From: Posidonia oceanica
Lineage: Eukaryota > Streptophyta > Magnoliopsida > Alismatales > Posidoniaceae
Direction of reading: 5' to 3'
Assembly: GCA_037176725.1 (NCBI GenBank)
Contig: JAZBRS010000059.1
Span: 8,295,001-8,359,000, forward strand
Length of the DNA stretch: 64,000 nt
The translations under genes and the position numbers were made by a program. The notes beneath the pieces were generated by a model. The model saw only the letters and a program-made list of their open reading frames with translations, ran no database searches and was not told the DNA's origin. Below, piece after piece: positions 32,161-45,172 of this stretch; position 1 is the stretch's first letter, and the number at the start of each line of letters is the position of its first letter.

Positions 32161-34163
32161 CTGGCTTGGCATCTGGATTCAAAGGCAGGTTGTGCACCAC
32201 TATCTCGACATTAAGGCCGATCATATCTTCGTAGGTACAGGCGAAGACATCCGCATACTCTTTCAGGAATGCGATAAACTCTGCTCTAGCCTGGGGGGAC
32301 AGCTGGGCACTTGTACGAACCTCTCTGGCTTCCTCAGTTGTGCCGATATTAACAACCTCTGTTTCTTCTTCAACATGGAGGTTGGGGCCTTCTGGATCGT
32401 CGTCATAGGGCTGGAACTCGGGCAATGGTTCATCATTCTCGTCCTCGCCTGTATCATCTTCCTCTCCATATGCAATAAGTTCCGAGAGGATCTCTTTCTC
32501 AAAAGTAGAGTTTGTGATGTCGAAAGAATGTATATGTTCCGCTGCCTGGCCCTGGTGACGCTTCAGGATGGTCACGCTTACTCGAGTGTTCTTGTAACCT
32601 CGATGCGCGACCTCCGTCCTGGCAACTTCCTCTACCTGCTCTGGCCTGACTGACTCTGCTAAGCGCTCTATTGCTGACTCTGCTGATGGCCCTGCTGATT
32701 CTGTCAATGACACCGCTGATTGCCCTACCACTGAGGCTGCTGATAACTCTGTTACTGATGCTGCTTTCAGCTCTGTTACCGTCTGGACTGTTGGCTCAGT
32801 TGCTGCTTGTGCTACTAATGCTTCCTCCTCTGCGTCTTCTAGTGTACTTACAGAGGGTATGCCAGACTGGTGACTGATCTGGGCACTGCTGCTTGCTAGA
32901 CTGCCTAAATGGGGCATGTGCTGCATAAACAACCTAGACCCGCCTTGTGGTTGCAGAGTGATAAGCTCATCTGGTCTAGTGGAGTCCACCGCTGCTGAGT
33001 CTTCTTCCAAGACCATGATAGAGGCATGGTCTTCTTACGAGGGTCCGTAACCACAGCTTTCCCTTTCCTCTTCGCTGTTTGGTGCTCTACCAGGTCCTCT
33101 ACTAGGGACTTGAGCTGTTCCTGGTATAGTAGCTCTAAGTCTCCCATCCATGAGTCGACCTAGGCTTCTACAGCCACTCCTTCCTCCTCATCCGAGGGTG
33201 AGTCGACGTAGTAGGCGTCGGGGGCCTACGGCTCTGGCCCAGCTGCTAGATGTACTACCGCCCTGGATGTTTGCATTGTCTGGCCCGCAGGCGCGTCTAA
33301 TTATGGCGGCTTCAAGATCGGAGATCCAAACAGATTGGTCAGCGAGGCCGTAGATGGGTGCACTGCCAAGGTCACTGCTGCAGTTGGAGGGTAGGCAAAG
33401 GTGCTCTTCTGAGGACCTAATGGTTGGGAGGCTGTGTTGCTCAACTGGACCTCTGCATCTAGTAGTGACAATGAGGGTGCGGCCTTCGACGCCATGCGGG
33501 CCTGCCACAAGGGTTGCTATTTTACGGCAGGAAGATGTGTAGCAGACGGCGCCGGTTGCATTCTCTGTGATGCGGCTGCTGAAGTGGGCCGAGTCGCGCT
33601 GCTGGCTGAATTGGCTGACTGTTCCTCTAAAGAGGGTGACAGCGGTACTCATGCGACTGCGACCGCAGTAGACTAGCTGACTGTGCCTGAAGGAGTGTCC
33701 CTAACTTCTGCGCTGCTGCTTGTGCTTGTGATGCTGATGTGGCTGCAGAAATGTGAAAGCTCGTCAGTCCTACCACAGGGCCTGCTAAGTAAACTGTTGT
33801 ATTTGTTGAGGGTAGGGCCATACAAATCGACCAAGGTGCCTCCGTGCTAATCAGAGCTTTGCCAAAAGTTTTGGCCACCTCTACTGTGCCAGACTGCTCC
33901 TCATTCGAGTAGTAGTCCTCAATGCAGACCCAATCTTCTGCCGGCACCGCGGCTTGACCATCAATTGAACCCAGAATACCTATACTGGTGAAGTTAGTGA
34001 GGTCTCTGGGGTTGACCGTCGTCTGATTCTTCAACTGAAAGCAGTCATCTTCGTCGGGCTTGGGCTCGTAACTGAGGCCTTCTGATTTTCTCCGCTCCTC
34101 TACTACGATTGGCTCTGCGATCCCCTGGTCGTGATGCCTGAGCGGTGTGCCCTTAACGTAACC
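32161..34163 (-). pseudogene. O spacer polypeptide between protease and RT
   Basis: Continuation of the polyprotein with several frame changes. One readable segment (34034-33627) starts MKNQTTVNPRDLTNFTSIG. Another (33016-32129) is acidic and Ala/Ser/Val-rich, with repeats around VTELKAASVTELSAAS, then EILSELIAYGEEDDTGEDEN. It runs into the standard pre-RT block SPQARAEFIAFLKEYADVF. No further domain recognised; no G-patch was seen here, unlike element T. Confidence 0.6.
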
Positions 34164-34823
34164 TCATCTGTGACAGACATTCTCGACCATTCGAAAGGGG
34201 TTATTGTGAACGGCCAAGGAGTTGACGCGTTCAAGATCAGGAATGAAGTTAACCGACTTACACCGGTTAACGCGATACAAAGCATCGGAGGTTTCAGGGT
34301 CAAAGGGGATGGTTTGTGAAGAAACGGGGGAGACTGTCTCGATCCGCTCCTTCTCAAAGTTCTCCGCCATGACGACAATGACATCATCGCCGCGACGGTA
34401 CTTTATCATGCGATGGAGGGTCGAGGGGAGGACTTGATGCTTGTGGAGCCAAGGGTGCCCAAGCAGGAAATTAAAATTTGGCTTCAAGTCAACGACATAG
34501 AATTCTACATCGAATACGACCGGGCCAATAGCATGAGGAATAATCAGGATCCCTAGAGCGTCATGGTGGGTATTGTCAAAAGCCGTCATTCCCTTTATAG
34601 CTGGAGTGATATCCTCGGCTTTGAATTCGAGCTTTGTTGCAGTATGCAAGGGGCAGACATTAAGGCCTGACCCGTTATCAACCAGCGTGAGGGGAATGCG
34701 AAAGTTTTTGAACTGAACCGTGACGAACAAGGGTTGGTTATCATTAATCCCCGTCGGAGGCAGTTCTTTGCTCGTAAAAGAGATGATCTGATGCTCCGCA
34801 ATCATCCCTACCATGCTTTCCAA
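34164..34823 (-). CDS. O aspartic protease domain (DNG type), open fragment
   Basis: Cuts the gag-pol polyprotein. An open stretch of 219 codons. The active-site loop is LVDNGSGLNVCPL (about 34690-34655), i.e. Asp-Asn-Gly instead of the usual Asp-Thr/Ser-Gly. The D-N-G form is a recurrent variant in plant Tat/Ogre-like elements. The flap region and NFNFLLGHPWLHKH (about 34470-34430), matching the ILGR-W block near the end of retropepsins, follow, then LPSTLHRMIKYRRGDDVIVV. The domain is preceded by stops that separate it from gag. Confidence 0.75.
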   Translation of the reverse strand: MESMVGMIAEHQIISFTSKELPPTGINDNQPLFVTVQFKNFRIPLTLVDNGSGLNVCPLHTATKLEFKAEDITPAIKGMTAFDNTHHDALGILIIPHAIGPVVFDVEFYVVDLKPNFNFLLGHPWLHKHQVLPSTLHRMIKYRRGDDVIVVMAENFEKERIETVSPVSSQTIPFDPETSDALYRVNRCKSVNFIPDLERVNSLAVHNNPFRMVENVCHR

Positions 34824-37800
34824 GGGTGAAGGCTCAATAGTCTAGGACACATGAGCAGCTTGGAACACGCAAAGAAAAGCTTCGCGGTGTTCGGCAGAGG
34901 TGTGTATCAGGTCCCAAATGGAAATGTCGGCTTTGACCTTCTTAAGCTGAGAGGTAATGTCAGCCTTGGGTTGGTTCTTCTTGACAGTAGAGGGTGGCTT
35001 TGGTGGCAAGCTCTAAAGGGACGGTTACAGGGGGTTGGCTATAGGCCTGGCTTGCTATAGGTTGGGTAGAGGTTTGGCCTACTATGGGTTGGCTAGAGGC
35101 CTGGTCTACTATGGGTTGGCTAAAGGGTGGGGGCATAGTAGGTTCTGGATAGTTTGGCCTAACCGTTGGTGCTGGGGGTCTGTAGACCCTCCCCGATCGT
35201 GTTACTTCCACACACATTTCTGTGGCGTAACTGTATGGTACGCGATGGGTGTCCTAAGTTAAATCAATAACCACAGGAGCACGTGCCACAAGCACAAGAG
35301 GGGCTGCAGGGGTGCCTATTGGATACTGGGGAGAAAGGTAAGGTTGTTGGGGAGGGAAGGCAGGGGTTGGCTGAGGTCTGCCTAAAAGGTGTACAGGGGA
35401 TCCTAACTGAGGCCATCCTAAGAGATGGACAGGGGATCTAGGCTGGGCCCTAGCTAGGAGGTGTACAGGGGATTGAGCCTGAGGAAGCACAGCAGGGGGC
35501 GTGAAGGATCGCTCCGGCCTGGCACGCGGTCGGATCATGTGAACTCCCGACTCGGGGTTGGCAACAGCCGCGAGATAAAGATTAACAGGAAAGGGCTCAG
35601 AGATATCAAAGATGAGTACAGAAGGGTCTACCACGGACGTAGTAGGCTCAGAAGGGAAGAGAGAGTGAATTCCTGAGGTTCCCGTACCTCCCGGATAAGA
35701 GTGCTCTGGTAGAGGTTGGCAGACGATGCTGGAATGAGGAGGAACAGATGAATGAGCAGATGCATGAGTGGGTGTATGAGTGGATGCCTCGTGAGTGTCG
35801 ATCACAATCGTTCCCGATTCGATGAAGTCCTGAAAAACATTCCGCAGGGTGAAGTAATTGTCCGTCGAATACCCGACGCTTCGATGGAAATTGGAAAAGA
35901 GCTTCGCCTTATGCCAATGCGGCAAGGGATTTAGGGGCGGGTGAACCTCCGGGAATCTCAGGAGCGATGCAACCTTCGGCAAGATGGCCGTCAGCGGTTC
36001 CACCAGTGGGGCGAACTTCTGCTTCTCAGTGGATGGCCGTCTTTACCTTGGGTATGGGCCTTGCTGAACCGGTGCGGTGGGATAGACCGGTCGAGCAGTG
36101 GTGGTGATCTGTGGTGTGGGAGCATTCCTAGGGGCAGGAGCATACACCATCTGAGCTGGGGCAGGCCGAGACGGCAGGTGAACAGGCGCAGCAGGAGAAT
36201 CGACGAATGCAACAGCGGTCTTCGGAGAGTCTTTCTTCTTGAGACGATTGTTGTTGCTACCGCTGTTGTTGCTGGTGGTTCTGTTGTTAGCGCTGTTACT
36301 GCTAGTCGCAGCCTGGTTAGCGAACGCAGAGAGAGCAGGGAACTTGCCACTCCGCAACGAACTCTCCATGCGCGCTCCAGCTCGGATTAGTGCTGCAAAA
36401 GTAGTGACAGGTTGAATGCTAAGCAAAGCCACGAGAGATGGCTGTGCCTCCTTGATAACGATCTCAATAGACTCCTCATCAGAGGGTCTATCTCAGACTT
36501 GTGAAGCAAGGACGCGCCAGCGGTCGACGTACTCCCCGAACGGCTCGCTGGGATTCTGCTTGGTTGCAACCAGGTCCGCGCGCTTTGGGCCAGGTCGAGG
36601 TTGAAGGAATATTGTTCCAGGAATGCCTGACTGAGGTCGTTCCAAGTCTTGATGGCTGACATATCAAGCGAGGTGAACCACTTGAGTACCGACCCGGTCA
36701 AGCTCTTCTGGAACAGGTGGATCAGCAACCTCTCGTCAGCCTGAAGCTAAGCGAGATCACCACAATACACCTTCAGATGTGCTATGGGACAGCCCTTACC
36801 ATTATATTTGTCGAAGTCCGAGATTTTAAACATCAAGGGGAGTACCGCCTCTGGAAAGTAACAATGGTCCCGGAACTGGTAGGTCTGGTGCTCAGTACCC
36901 TGCACTAGTCGTAGTGCCTTCTCCAAGACATCCATTCTGTTATTGATGGGGTCTGGATTTGCTACCGCAAGAGAGGGATCGGCAGGAGTAGCGAGCACAT
37001 ATGCCGAGTGGGTCACACCTAAGTGCTCCTCTGGATCTACAATAGCGTCACCTGGTGGAGCAACGGGATGGCCGGCATATCCGTGCGCTGGTACAGTGTA
37101 TGCTGGAATGTATGTAGGATTCTGGACCTGATGCAGGAGAGGAGGATAAATGACATGCTATGCAGTGGAAGGTGTAGTGTGCTGGAGCATCAGTTGCTGC
37201 CCAGGCAGGGTGCCAAACAGTGAGCCAATGGGGTACTGTGCTCCAACCAGCCCGAAGGACTGGCCACCAGGGGGCAGAGGTGCATGCTGTGCTATGTGTT
37301 GTGCTGTGGGAGGCGGAAACCGGGCCCCCATCTTCGGAACCGTGAGCAGTTGAGACGATGGTCTAGGCGGAGGTGTAGTGGCAAGTGTATGATATGTAGG
37401 AACTGGCCGCAGGGGAACCTCAGGAGCGGCAGGAATGAAGGAGGGATGAACCGATAGAGCCATGCCTTGCAATCTCTGGGCGAGCTCCATCAAGTGCTGG
37501 TACTGTGCCTCAGGCATCCCGTCAGCGGGAACGCTGAAGTGCAGTGCCGGCGAGGGATGAGAAGCAAGTGGCACGGACATAGACTATCCGAGAGAAACAG
37601 GCCCTACAGCAAGAGCCGCAGCAGCGGTAGAAGGGACGTCAATGGTGACGTATCCTTGAGAAGGAGGGGTCAAAGGCGTCACTGGAATGCGAGTGACGGT
37701 CACCAAGATGGACTCGGCGACTAGATCCAGAGGGGCAGATGTTTGCCAATGCCCCGGGACGAACTGGGATACCAGAGGCGTCAGGGGGGAAAACCCTAGC

Positions 37801-37904
37801 ATCACAAGAGGCACAAAGGGAACTGAAGAGGCAACCGGAGGGGCCGAAGCGGAAACTCCTTCCGTGACAAGAGTAAGAAGAGGCTCACTAACGTACTGGG
37901 CCAT
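34824..37904 (-). pseudogene. O gag polyprotein
   Basis: Starts MAQYVSEPLLTLVTEGV at 37904. A Pro/Ala/Thr-rich N-terminal region follows, then a P/Q/H-rich segment (37580-37050) and the capsid core KISDFDKYNGKGCPIAHLKV (about 36830) with SLTGSVLKWFTSLD and W-N-D-L-S-Q-A-F. After a frameshift it continues VTTFAALIRAGARMESSLRS, then a long Pro-rich tail with SPVHLL repeats (35470-35350) and TRSGRVYRPP near 35205. Stops at about 37581, 37155, 36745, 36490, 36040, 35251 and 34955. The nucleocapsid-like zinc knuckle position (KLFSNFHRSVGYSTDNYF, about 35920-35865) has Ser, Tyr and Tyr where Cys, His and Cys are expected. Confidence 0.82.
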
Positions 37905-38163
37905 TGCTGACCGAGAGCGCGTGAGGATAGGGCTGCGACAAGGAAGAAGAGGACGAGTCCTAGTAGGAGCTATCGTCGCAAAAGCGGATAGCTCAGAAGG
38001 GAATGGTCGTGAACAAAGGTCGCAATAGGGGTGTCAGTAGGGGACAGTACTCAAACTCCAGCAAGGGAACTCGCTTACCGATCTCTGCTGACACAAACAG
38101 AAACAAACATGGATTAGAAACTGAAAGAAAGATGCAAAAGTGTTAAGTTAAAGGCATGAATGA
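37905..38163 (-). other. O pre-gag leader
   Basis: Non-coding on the minus strand. It includes a consensus 5' splice site (ATCG|GTAAGC, cut at 38078/38079). This stretch is absent from the second leader copy, where integrase sequence takes its place at 12058. Confidence 0.5.
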
Positions 38164-39238
38164 CATGTATGCTTTCTAGCATGCTCTCCCTCACCAATCT
38201 AGTGTATCCTAGTAGATAGCCTACTTCGAGTACTCACAGGTGTACGGCTCACCGACTCAAGTCAGAAAAGGTAGGTCCCCTGTCCAAATCCTAGCCAAAG
38301 CTCAGGTAATAACAGGGTGGTGCGTTGGTGGCCCGGACCCCGCCAAAGCGTAGGTAGTACCCTCCACTAGCACCGACACGACCCCTAGACACGGGGGGAC
38401 AGACCGACTGACTTGGGCCACGCCAAAAGCAGTGGAACAAGAGGTCGAGACCGTCCTTCGCAGATTGATAGGTGGACTCAGATGAGAGGATGCATGTCCT
38501 ATATGATGCTTTATGAAAATAATTAGAGTTTTTTATCTTGCGTGTTTTATTAACTCAAAGGGGGTGTAGGTTTGTTGAGGTCTCTAGTTGCTCCTAGAAC
38601 TTCTTTTTACTTGCCATTTTTAGTTAGCCACAGGGAAAGCAATTAGTCTCTACTATCCTAGGCATGGCATGTGCAAGAGGGAAGAAAATCAACCAAATAT
38701 GGCAGGCAAACAACATACATCACTGCAAAAGGCAAGTGCATGGCATGTGCAGGTGTTTGTGAGCATAATAGTGAAGGGAAAACATTCATCATATCAAAAG
38801 GCATATATACAGGGCATGTGCGTGTATAGTGGCGTAGCAAGTGTGTGCAAGAAGCATTCATCACTCAAAAAGCATGTATTGTTGCCAAGCAAGTATGTAG
38901 ACATGCATTATGCGAGAAATAAAGCAGTAATAAGCCAATAGATAAAGAAGGTAAAGACAGTTAAGCAGTAAAGCAAATAAGAACAGAGCAAGTAAACAAG
39001 CAAGAAAGTCAAAGCAACCAAAGCAGAGCAAACAATAAAGCATGCCAAGGCGAAGCAGGCAAAAGAAGTGTGAAACCCAAGCAAAGTCGCTACAATGCGA
39101 CTCGCTAGGAATTGGCATAGGGGAGCAAACAAACAGGCAAAGGAGACAAAGGCACAAGGCAAGCAAAGAAAGCAAAACCCAAGCGGCGAAAAAACCAAAA
39201 CGAAAGCCGGAGTCTAGTATCCCCAGCGGAGTCGCCAC
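38164..39238 (-). repeat. O 5' leader (right copy) with PBS
   Basis: 1075 bp, nearly identical to 12059-13133. The PBS TGGCGACTCCGCTGGGGA (39219-39237, minus strand) follows the LTR end by one base. A GCAAAG-rich stretch lies at 38945-39185. No coding region supported. Confidence 0.9.
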
Positions 39239-42200
39239 TGTAGTAATCCTGGTGTTTGGATCGTCCATGCACACTACCAAAGCTCGCGTGCACCGATCAG
39301 AATTAGGTTCATTATTAGTGGCCGTGTCCGAGAAAGAAGACTTGACTCGAAAACACTTTAAAAATGGAAAAAAGGAAAGAAACGAAGAAGATAAGACAAA
39401 TCAGAGTCGCCACCGTGTCTATTAAGTCGGAGATAAGGAAAATCGGAGAAATGCATGAATAAACACGCAAAACCAAGCAAAAGATGCAATGCGATGCAAT
39501 GCAGAAGAAATGGGATGCAATGAGATGCAAATGATGTGACTCATGCCTAGGATAAGGGCAATATGGTCATTACAGGTCAAGAGAAAGGGCAAGGACTCCT
39601 ATTACGTACGGGGAAGGTGTTAGGCACCCCCGACACGCCCAAGAATCGGTCTTTCTAGGCTTACACTCGCATACGTAGGGAAATGCATACTTTGAATGCC
39701 TAAGTGCCATTAATGTCTAATTAGATGCTCAAAGGTGTGCTCTAAGTGATGAAATGCGTGCAATGAATTAAACGTGCTATCTAAGTGCTCAGCAACACTG
39801 TCTGTGTTCCGAACTGGGTGAACCCTGGTTCGTGATAACTCCAGGCAGTAAGCATCATTGCCCTAAATGCAAATGCAGGCGATAAAACAAAACATCGGTA
39901 AAACCAGGCAATGCGGGCGACATGCATGGGAAAACAACGTCAAACACGTAAAAAGGTGCAAGAAACAAAACGGACACGCAAAACGGTGCAAGAAACAAAG
40001 AGGGCATGCAAAACGGTGCAAGAAACAAAGCGAGCACGCAAAACAGTGCAAGAATCAAAGAGGGCATGCAAAATGGTGCAAGAAACAAAGCAGGCACGCA
40101 AAACGGTACAAGAAACAAAGCATGCATGCAAAACGGTGCAAGAAACAAAGCATGCATGCAAAACAGTACAAGAAACAAAGCGGACACGCAAAACGCTGCA
40201 AAAGCAAGTGAAAATAGGCGATGCAAGTGTGGAAACAAAACATCGTAAAAATCGTGCAATGCAGGTGTAAAAACATGCAAAGGGAGAGAGTAAATTTAGT
40301 AAGGAGAGGCAAGCGGTGTAGATGTGAAAACAAATACTGCTTAAGGACCACACAATACCGGTGTGAAGACCTACAAAGGGGAAAGGAAGCAAGCAGAGGG
40401 ATTACCACTACCCTGTGACTGTTTCCCACTAAACCGTCCCACGATGTGTCTCGCACGCAAAAAAAGCTCGCGGTGCAATTGGATCGTGGAAAAGGGGGAA
40501 GAAGGTCGCGATCAGTAGTGAATCCAAGGAGAACTCAACCCAAAAACACTAAGAGTACGCGAAAAGAGGGAGTAGAGTGGATAGGCAAGAACAGGAGGCC
40601 AAATCTACATGCATGAAAACGCAGGGCAAAAACGATGCATGCAATGCAAGTGATATGCAACAATGTGCTATGCAGTGGTTCAGAAGGACTTACCTTGGAG
40701 ATCTGAGGCCTGATCAGAGGTAAACTTGGTCAGCATGGGAGTTCACTCCACCAGGGTGGTCCAAGTAGCTTGGTCGCGAAGATCCGGCGGTCCGATCGGG
40801 AGTTGCACAAGCCTCAAGATCAGAAGACCCAAGAACCAGGGGAGGAGAAGGGATCTAAGTGCAAAAAAAGGTCCTAAAGGTGTGCAGAAGAGGGCCTCCC
40901 ACATACAAGGGAGCTAAAGATGCTTAAAAGTGTGCTAATATGCTAAGTGCAATGATGTATGGGTGCAATGCATGCAAAAATGCAAGAAAAGGACTCAAAT
41001 GTGGTTAAAATGCAAACCTAGGGACCTAGATGCAATTATTTTGAAAAGTTAGGGACCTAAATGTGATGATTTTGAAAAGATAGGGATCTAAATGCAATAA
41101 TTTTGAAAAATTGGGGACCCAATTGCAACTAAATGCAAAGCCAAGGGCCTCAATGCAATGATTTTGAAAAGTTAGGGACCTAGATGCAACTAAATGCAAA
41201 ACCAGGGACCTAAATGCAATGATTTTGAAAACCTAGGGACCTAAATGTAATTTATTTGAAAACCTGGGGGTCTGGAGGCAATGTTTTTGAAAACCTGGGG
41301 GTCTAGATGCAATAAAAACAAGTTTGTGGGTTTTTCAATAATGCAATAAGGTTTTAAAACTGGGATTAAATGAAATCTAAATGGACTGAGGACCTAAATG
41401 CAAATGCAAAGAAATGCAGGGTCTGAAATGCAATGCAATATGGAAAAATGCAATTTAAATGAATGCTGTGAATGCATGCAGTGGACTAAAATGCAAATTA
41501 AATATATGCAGGGGCTAAAATGCAATTTAATATGGTAAAGTATGAGATTAAATGATTTTTCTAACATGCAGAGGACTGGAAAATAATAATAAAATAAAAC
41601 AGGATAAAAGTGCAATGTAATATGGTAAAATAAGAGATTAAATAAATCTAACAACTGAACATATGACTGATTTGTAAATAAAATATATAGTAGGAGAAAA
41701 AAGCAATGTAATAAGGTAAAGACATGCATTTAAATGACATTTATCAACTGGAGGACCTAGATGCAAAATAAATAAATAGCTAGACTAAAAACTAAGAGAC
41801 AGTAAAGTATTTTGAATTACAGTAGGACTAGCATGCAAATAAAAGAAATAACAGGGCTAAAACTAAAGAAAACTTAAAAAGCTTTGAACTGCAAAGGGAT
41901 CAAGATGCAATAAAAATAAATGGCAGGACTAAAACAAAAAGAAAATAAAAAGCTTTGAACTACAGCAGGACTAACATTTAATAAAAGAAACTACAGATTT
42001 TTCATGCAATGTTATATAGTTTTTATTCAGAATTAAATTAAACTTAAACTGTGGCTGGACCCAAAAGAAAATAAATAAAACTGCAGGGAAGAGATGCAAT
42101 ACGATGGTAAAATTTCTAAGTTAACAGAAAAATAAAACGAAAGCGAAACGTAAGGCATTAAAATAACTAAACTACTGTAGCTAAACTTGCAGACGCCTAC

Positions 42201-45172
42201 GCTGGAGAAGGGAGCGCGATCCAGCAGAGCTGGAGGGCTGGCGAGCTACAGTGGACGTTCCCAGAGGTCGAAGACTGATCGGCGAGCCGTGACGGAGGGC
42301 TGAGCAGACCGGAGGACGCGGCGGAGCTCTGCAGGAGGTGCTGGAGCCAGGCCGGTGGCTGCGGGCGTTCCCAGCGAAAGCGGAGGACGGGACGGAGCTC
42401 CTGGGACCTCCACAGTGCTCGGAGGGCGATCGGCGAGGGCTGAGCGGGCCGGAGGCGAGTCTGCGTGCAAAGAGCTCGCCGGAGAAGAAGGGTCCACGGC
42501 GGCGATGACTTTGCGCGACAGGGAGCAGAACCTACTTCTAATGGGTTGGGAAGCAAGAAGAAGAAGAAACTAAACTAATGGCAATGAGAGTTACCTTTTT
42601 CAGCGGCTGGTGTGTTCTCCCGACGTCAGTGGGTTGAGCAGAGGACGGCGGCGTTGGTGTAGCTGCTGCGGGCGCTCCCGGCAGCACGCGGCGATCTAGA
42701 TCGACTCCTGGCGGTGCTCCGGAGCTTAGAGGTAGCACAAGCGCGAGTTTGCACGCCAGAGGAAGGGAAATGGATTTCTGGGTTCAGCTGGTTTAGCCGG
42801 AGGTGGGGGTGGCGCTCTGTCACTCCCTGAGTTGGGTGGAGGCTTCTGGTGGGTTGCTGTGAGCTTGGTGAAGGTGAAGGAGGCTTCGAATTTGGTCGGT
42901 GGAGGCTGTGGTGGGTGTTTGCAGGTTTGGTGGATTTCGGCTAAAAATGGGTGTAAGTGTTTGCTGCGGAATGTCTAGGCTGTGGTGAGTCTGAAGGTGG
43001 ATGGTCGGGTGGTCTGGAAAGGTGATGGTTGGGTGAATGCTGTGGAGGAGTTGGAGGGGATTCTGTGGACAGGAGTGTTGGGAATTTTCGGGTGGAAGGT
43101 GGTCTGTGTCGTGAGTGGTGGCTGGGGTGTTTGGGGTTGATTGCGGGGAGTAGGCTGGGCGGTGGAGGTGGGGAATGGATGCTGGGTGATTGGGTGTAGT
43201 TTGGGGAAGAAGATGGGAGAGTTTGGAGGTCTGAGGAGGTCTGATGCTGGGAGAAGGGAGTTGGATTTTTAAGAGGAAGGAGGAGGGGAATTCTGGCTTG
43301 CTCACGCTCTCTCTCTGGTTCTCTCAATTCTGGCAAAGGTGTGGGGAAGGAGAAGGCTGAGGGCTAGTTTTAACTGGAGGCCGAGCGCGAACGGTGGATT
43401 TGAATCCACGGACACGGGGAGACTGCAGCTGAAAGGAGAGCTGGTGGGCGAGGCGACGCGCGACAGCCTGGAGTAAATGCTGCCGTGAAAGACACACTGC
43501 CAAGGTCGGGGGGGCTGAGAGAGGGTGTGAGAGCAGAGGTGGCAGGCTGGTGATGGCGACGGAGGGGGAAATTTGGATTTGAAATCGAAGGGAAGGCTGT
43601 GCTGTTGGTCACGAGAGAAAAGAAGAAGGAAGAAGAAGCAGAAGGGAAGGAGGAGGGGCAGAAGCAGTGGGTCACCGAAAAAAAGGAAAAAAAAGAAAGA
43701 AGGGAGAGGAGCAGGTGGGCTGCGCTGCAGGGGAAAGAAAAGGAGAGGGAGAGAGCTGCAGGTGGGCTGGGCCGGATTAAAAGAAAGGAAAAAAAAAAAG
43801 AAAAAAGAAAAAGGAAAGGAGATGGAAAGGGAAAATAAAATGAAAAAAAGGGTTTGGAAATATTTTTAGAGTAGTTATTTTTTGGTTAATATTTTTAGTT
43901 AGGGTTTAGGGGATTGTTTTTTAATTTTTTAAATTAGGGTTAATAAGGGTTTTAGTTTTGTTTAAGTTTTTATAATTTTTCTTAAGTTTTTCTTTAAATT
44001 ATTTTTTAAAGTTTGTTTTAAATGTTTGTTAAGTTTTTTTAATTATTTTTAAGTTAAGTTTTTCTTATTAAGTTTTTTCTCTTTTTTCTTTTTAGTTAAG
44101 TCTTTTGAATTGTTTTAAGTTTGTGTTTTAATTGTTTCTTTAGGTTTGTTAATTGTTTGCTGTTGATTTTTAATTACTCATCCTAGGTTTTTTGATTGTT
44201 TCTTCTTTCCTAGGATTTGCTTTTGATTGTTGTTATTTTTAAAAAGGTTCTTTCTTTTTGTTTGTTTTGATTATATTTATCTTTTGTTTGTTTTTTAATA
44301 GCATTTTCCGCTTGTTTGTTTTATATTTTTGGATTGTATTCTTAGTTTTTAATTGCTTTTTAGCTGGATTTTTCTTTTAATTATTTGTCCAAGTTTTTTA
44401 ATTATTTCTTTTTATGGTTCTGATTTGTTTCTCCTTATGTTTTCCTTTTTAATTAGAGTTTTAGGGGTTTAATGTGGAAGAAAGGAAAAGAAAAAGGAGA
44501 GGAAGAAGAAAAGAAAGAAAGAGAGGGAGAAAGAAAAAAAGAAAGGGAGGGGAGGAAAGAAATTAAAGATCAGAAAATCAAGAGATAAAATAAAATGAAA
44601 TAAAAATATAGATAAAATAAAGGAAGGAAAGAAGCATAAGGGGGGCCCACTGGAAAGCAAGAAAAGGAGAAAGAAGGAAGGGAAAAGAAGGAGAATGAGA
44701 AGGAGAATAGAGAAGAGAGAGAAAAGAATAATTTGGAGAGAGAAAAAGGATAATGTGGAGAGATGAGAAGGATAAAGGCTTGGATTTGGAGTGGGATTGG
44801 GTGAGTGTGTGACCTAGGATTTGACTTAGGATTTGAAGTGGGATTTTGGAAAGTTTTTGGAAGGATTTTGGGTCTAGAAAAAGGGTGGTTCTACCTATGT
44901 TTTCTAGGATTTTTGGGAGTAGTTTTGGTGGGAGATTCTAAGGGTTTTTTGGAGGATTTTCTAGGTTGAAAAGGATGGGTTTTTCTATGGTTTTTGGATG
45001 GTTTTTGGGTTAGAAAATGGGTGTAGTTTTAGGTTTGGTTTAGGGGTTTGTTTTGGAGTTTTGGTTTGGAAAGAAGAGTGTGGTTTTGGATTTAGGTTAA
45101 GGTTAAGGTGTTTGGTTCAGAAGCCACCAGAGAGATTCTACTCGTTCAGCCTGTCAAAATAGGGTGTTTACA
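39239..45172 (-). repeat. O element 5' LTR, 5.93 kb
   Basis: Minus strand TGTAAACACCCT to GGATTACTACA. It has the same block order as 13134-19052 with scattered substitutions and small indels (a ~37-bp loss in the GC-rich/purine part near 43740; a ~17-bp gain near 40620). Its right edge cuts the T integrase reading frame at 45172/45173; the adjacent 5 bp, GCCAT, are the expected target duplication. A splice donor at 40693/40694 matches the one in the other LTR. A 131-codon Pro-rich frame (42941-43336) corresponds to a 253-codon frame in the 3' LTR and ends early at a stop. Confidence 0.95.
39945..40205 (+). repeat. 30-bp array in O 5' LTR
   Basis: About 8 units of GCAAAACGGTGCAAGAAACA with a variable 10-bp end; counterpart of 13830-14085. 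Confidence 0.9.
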
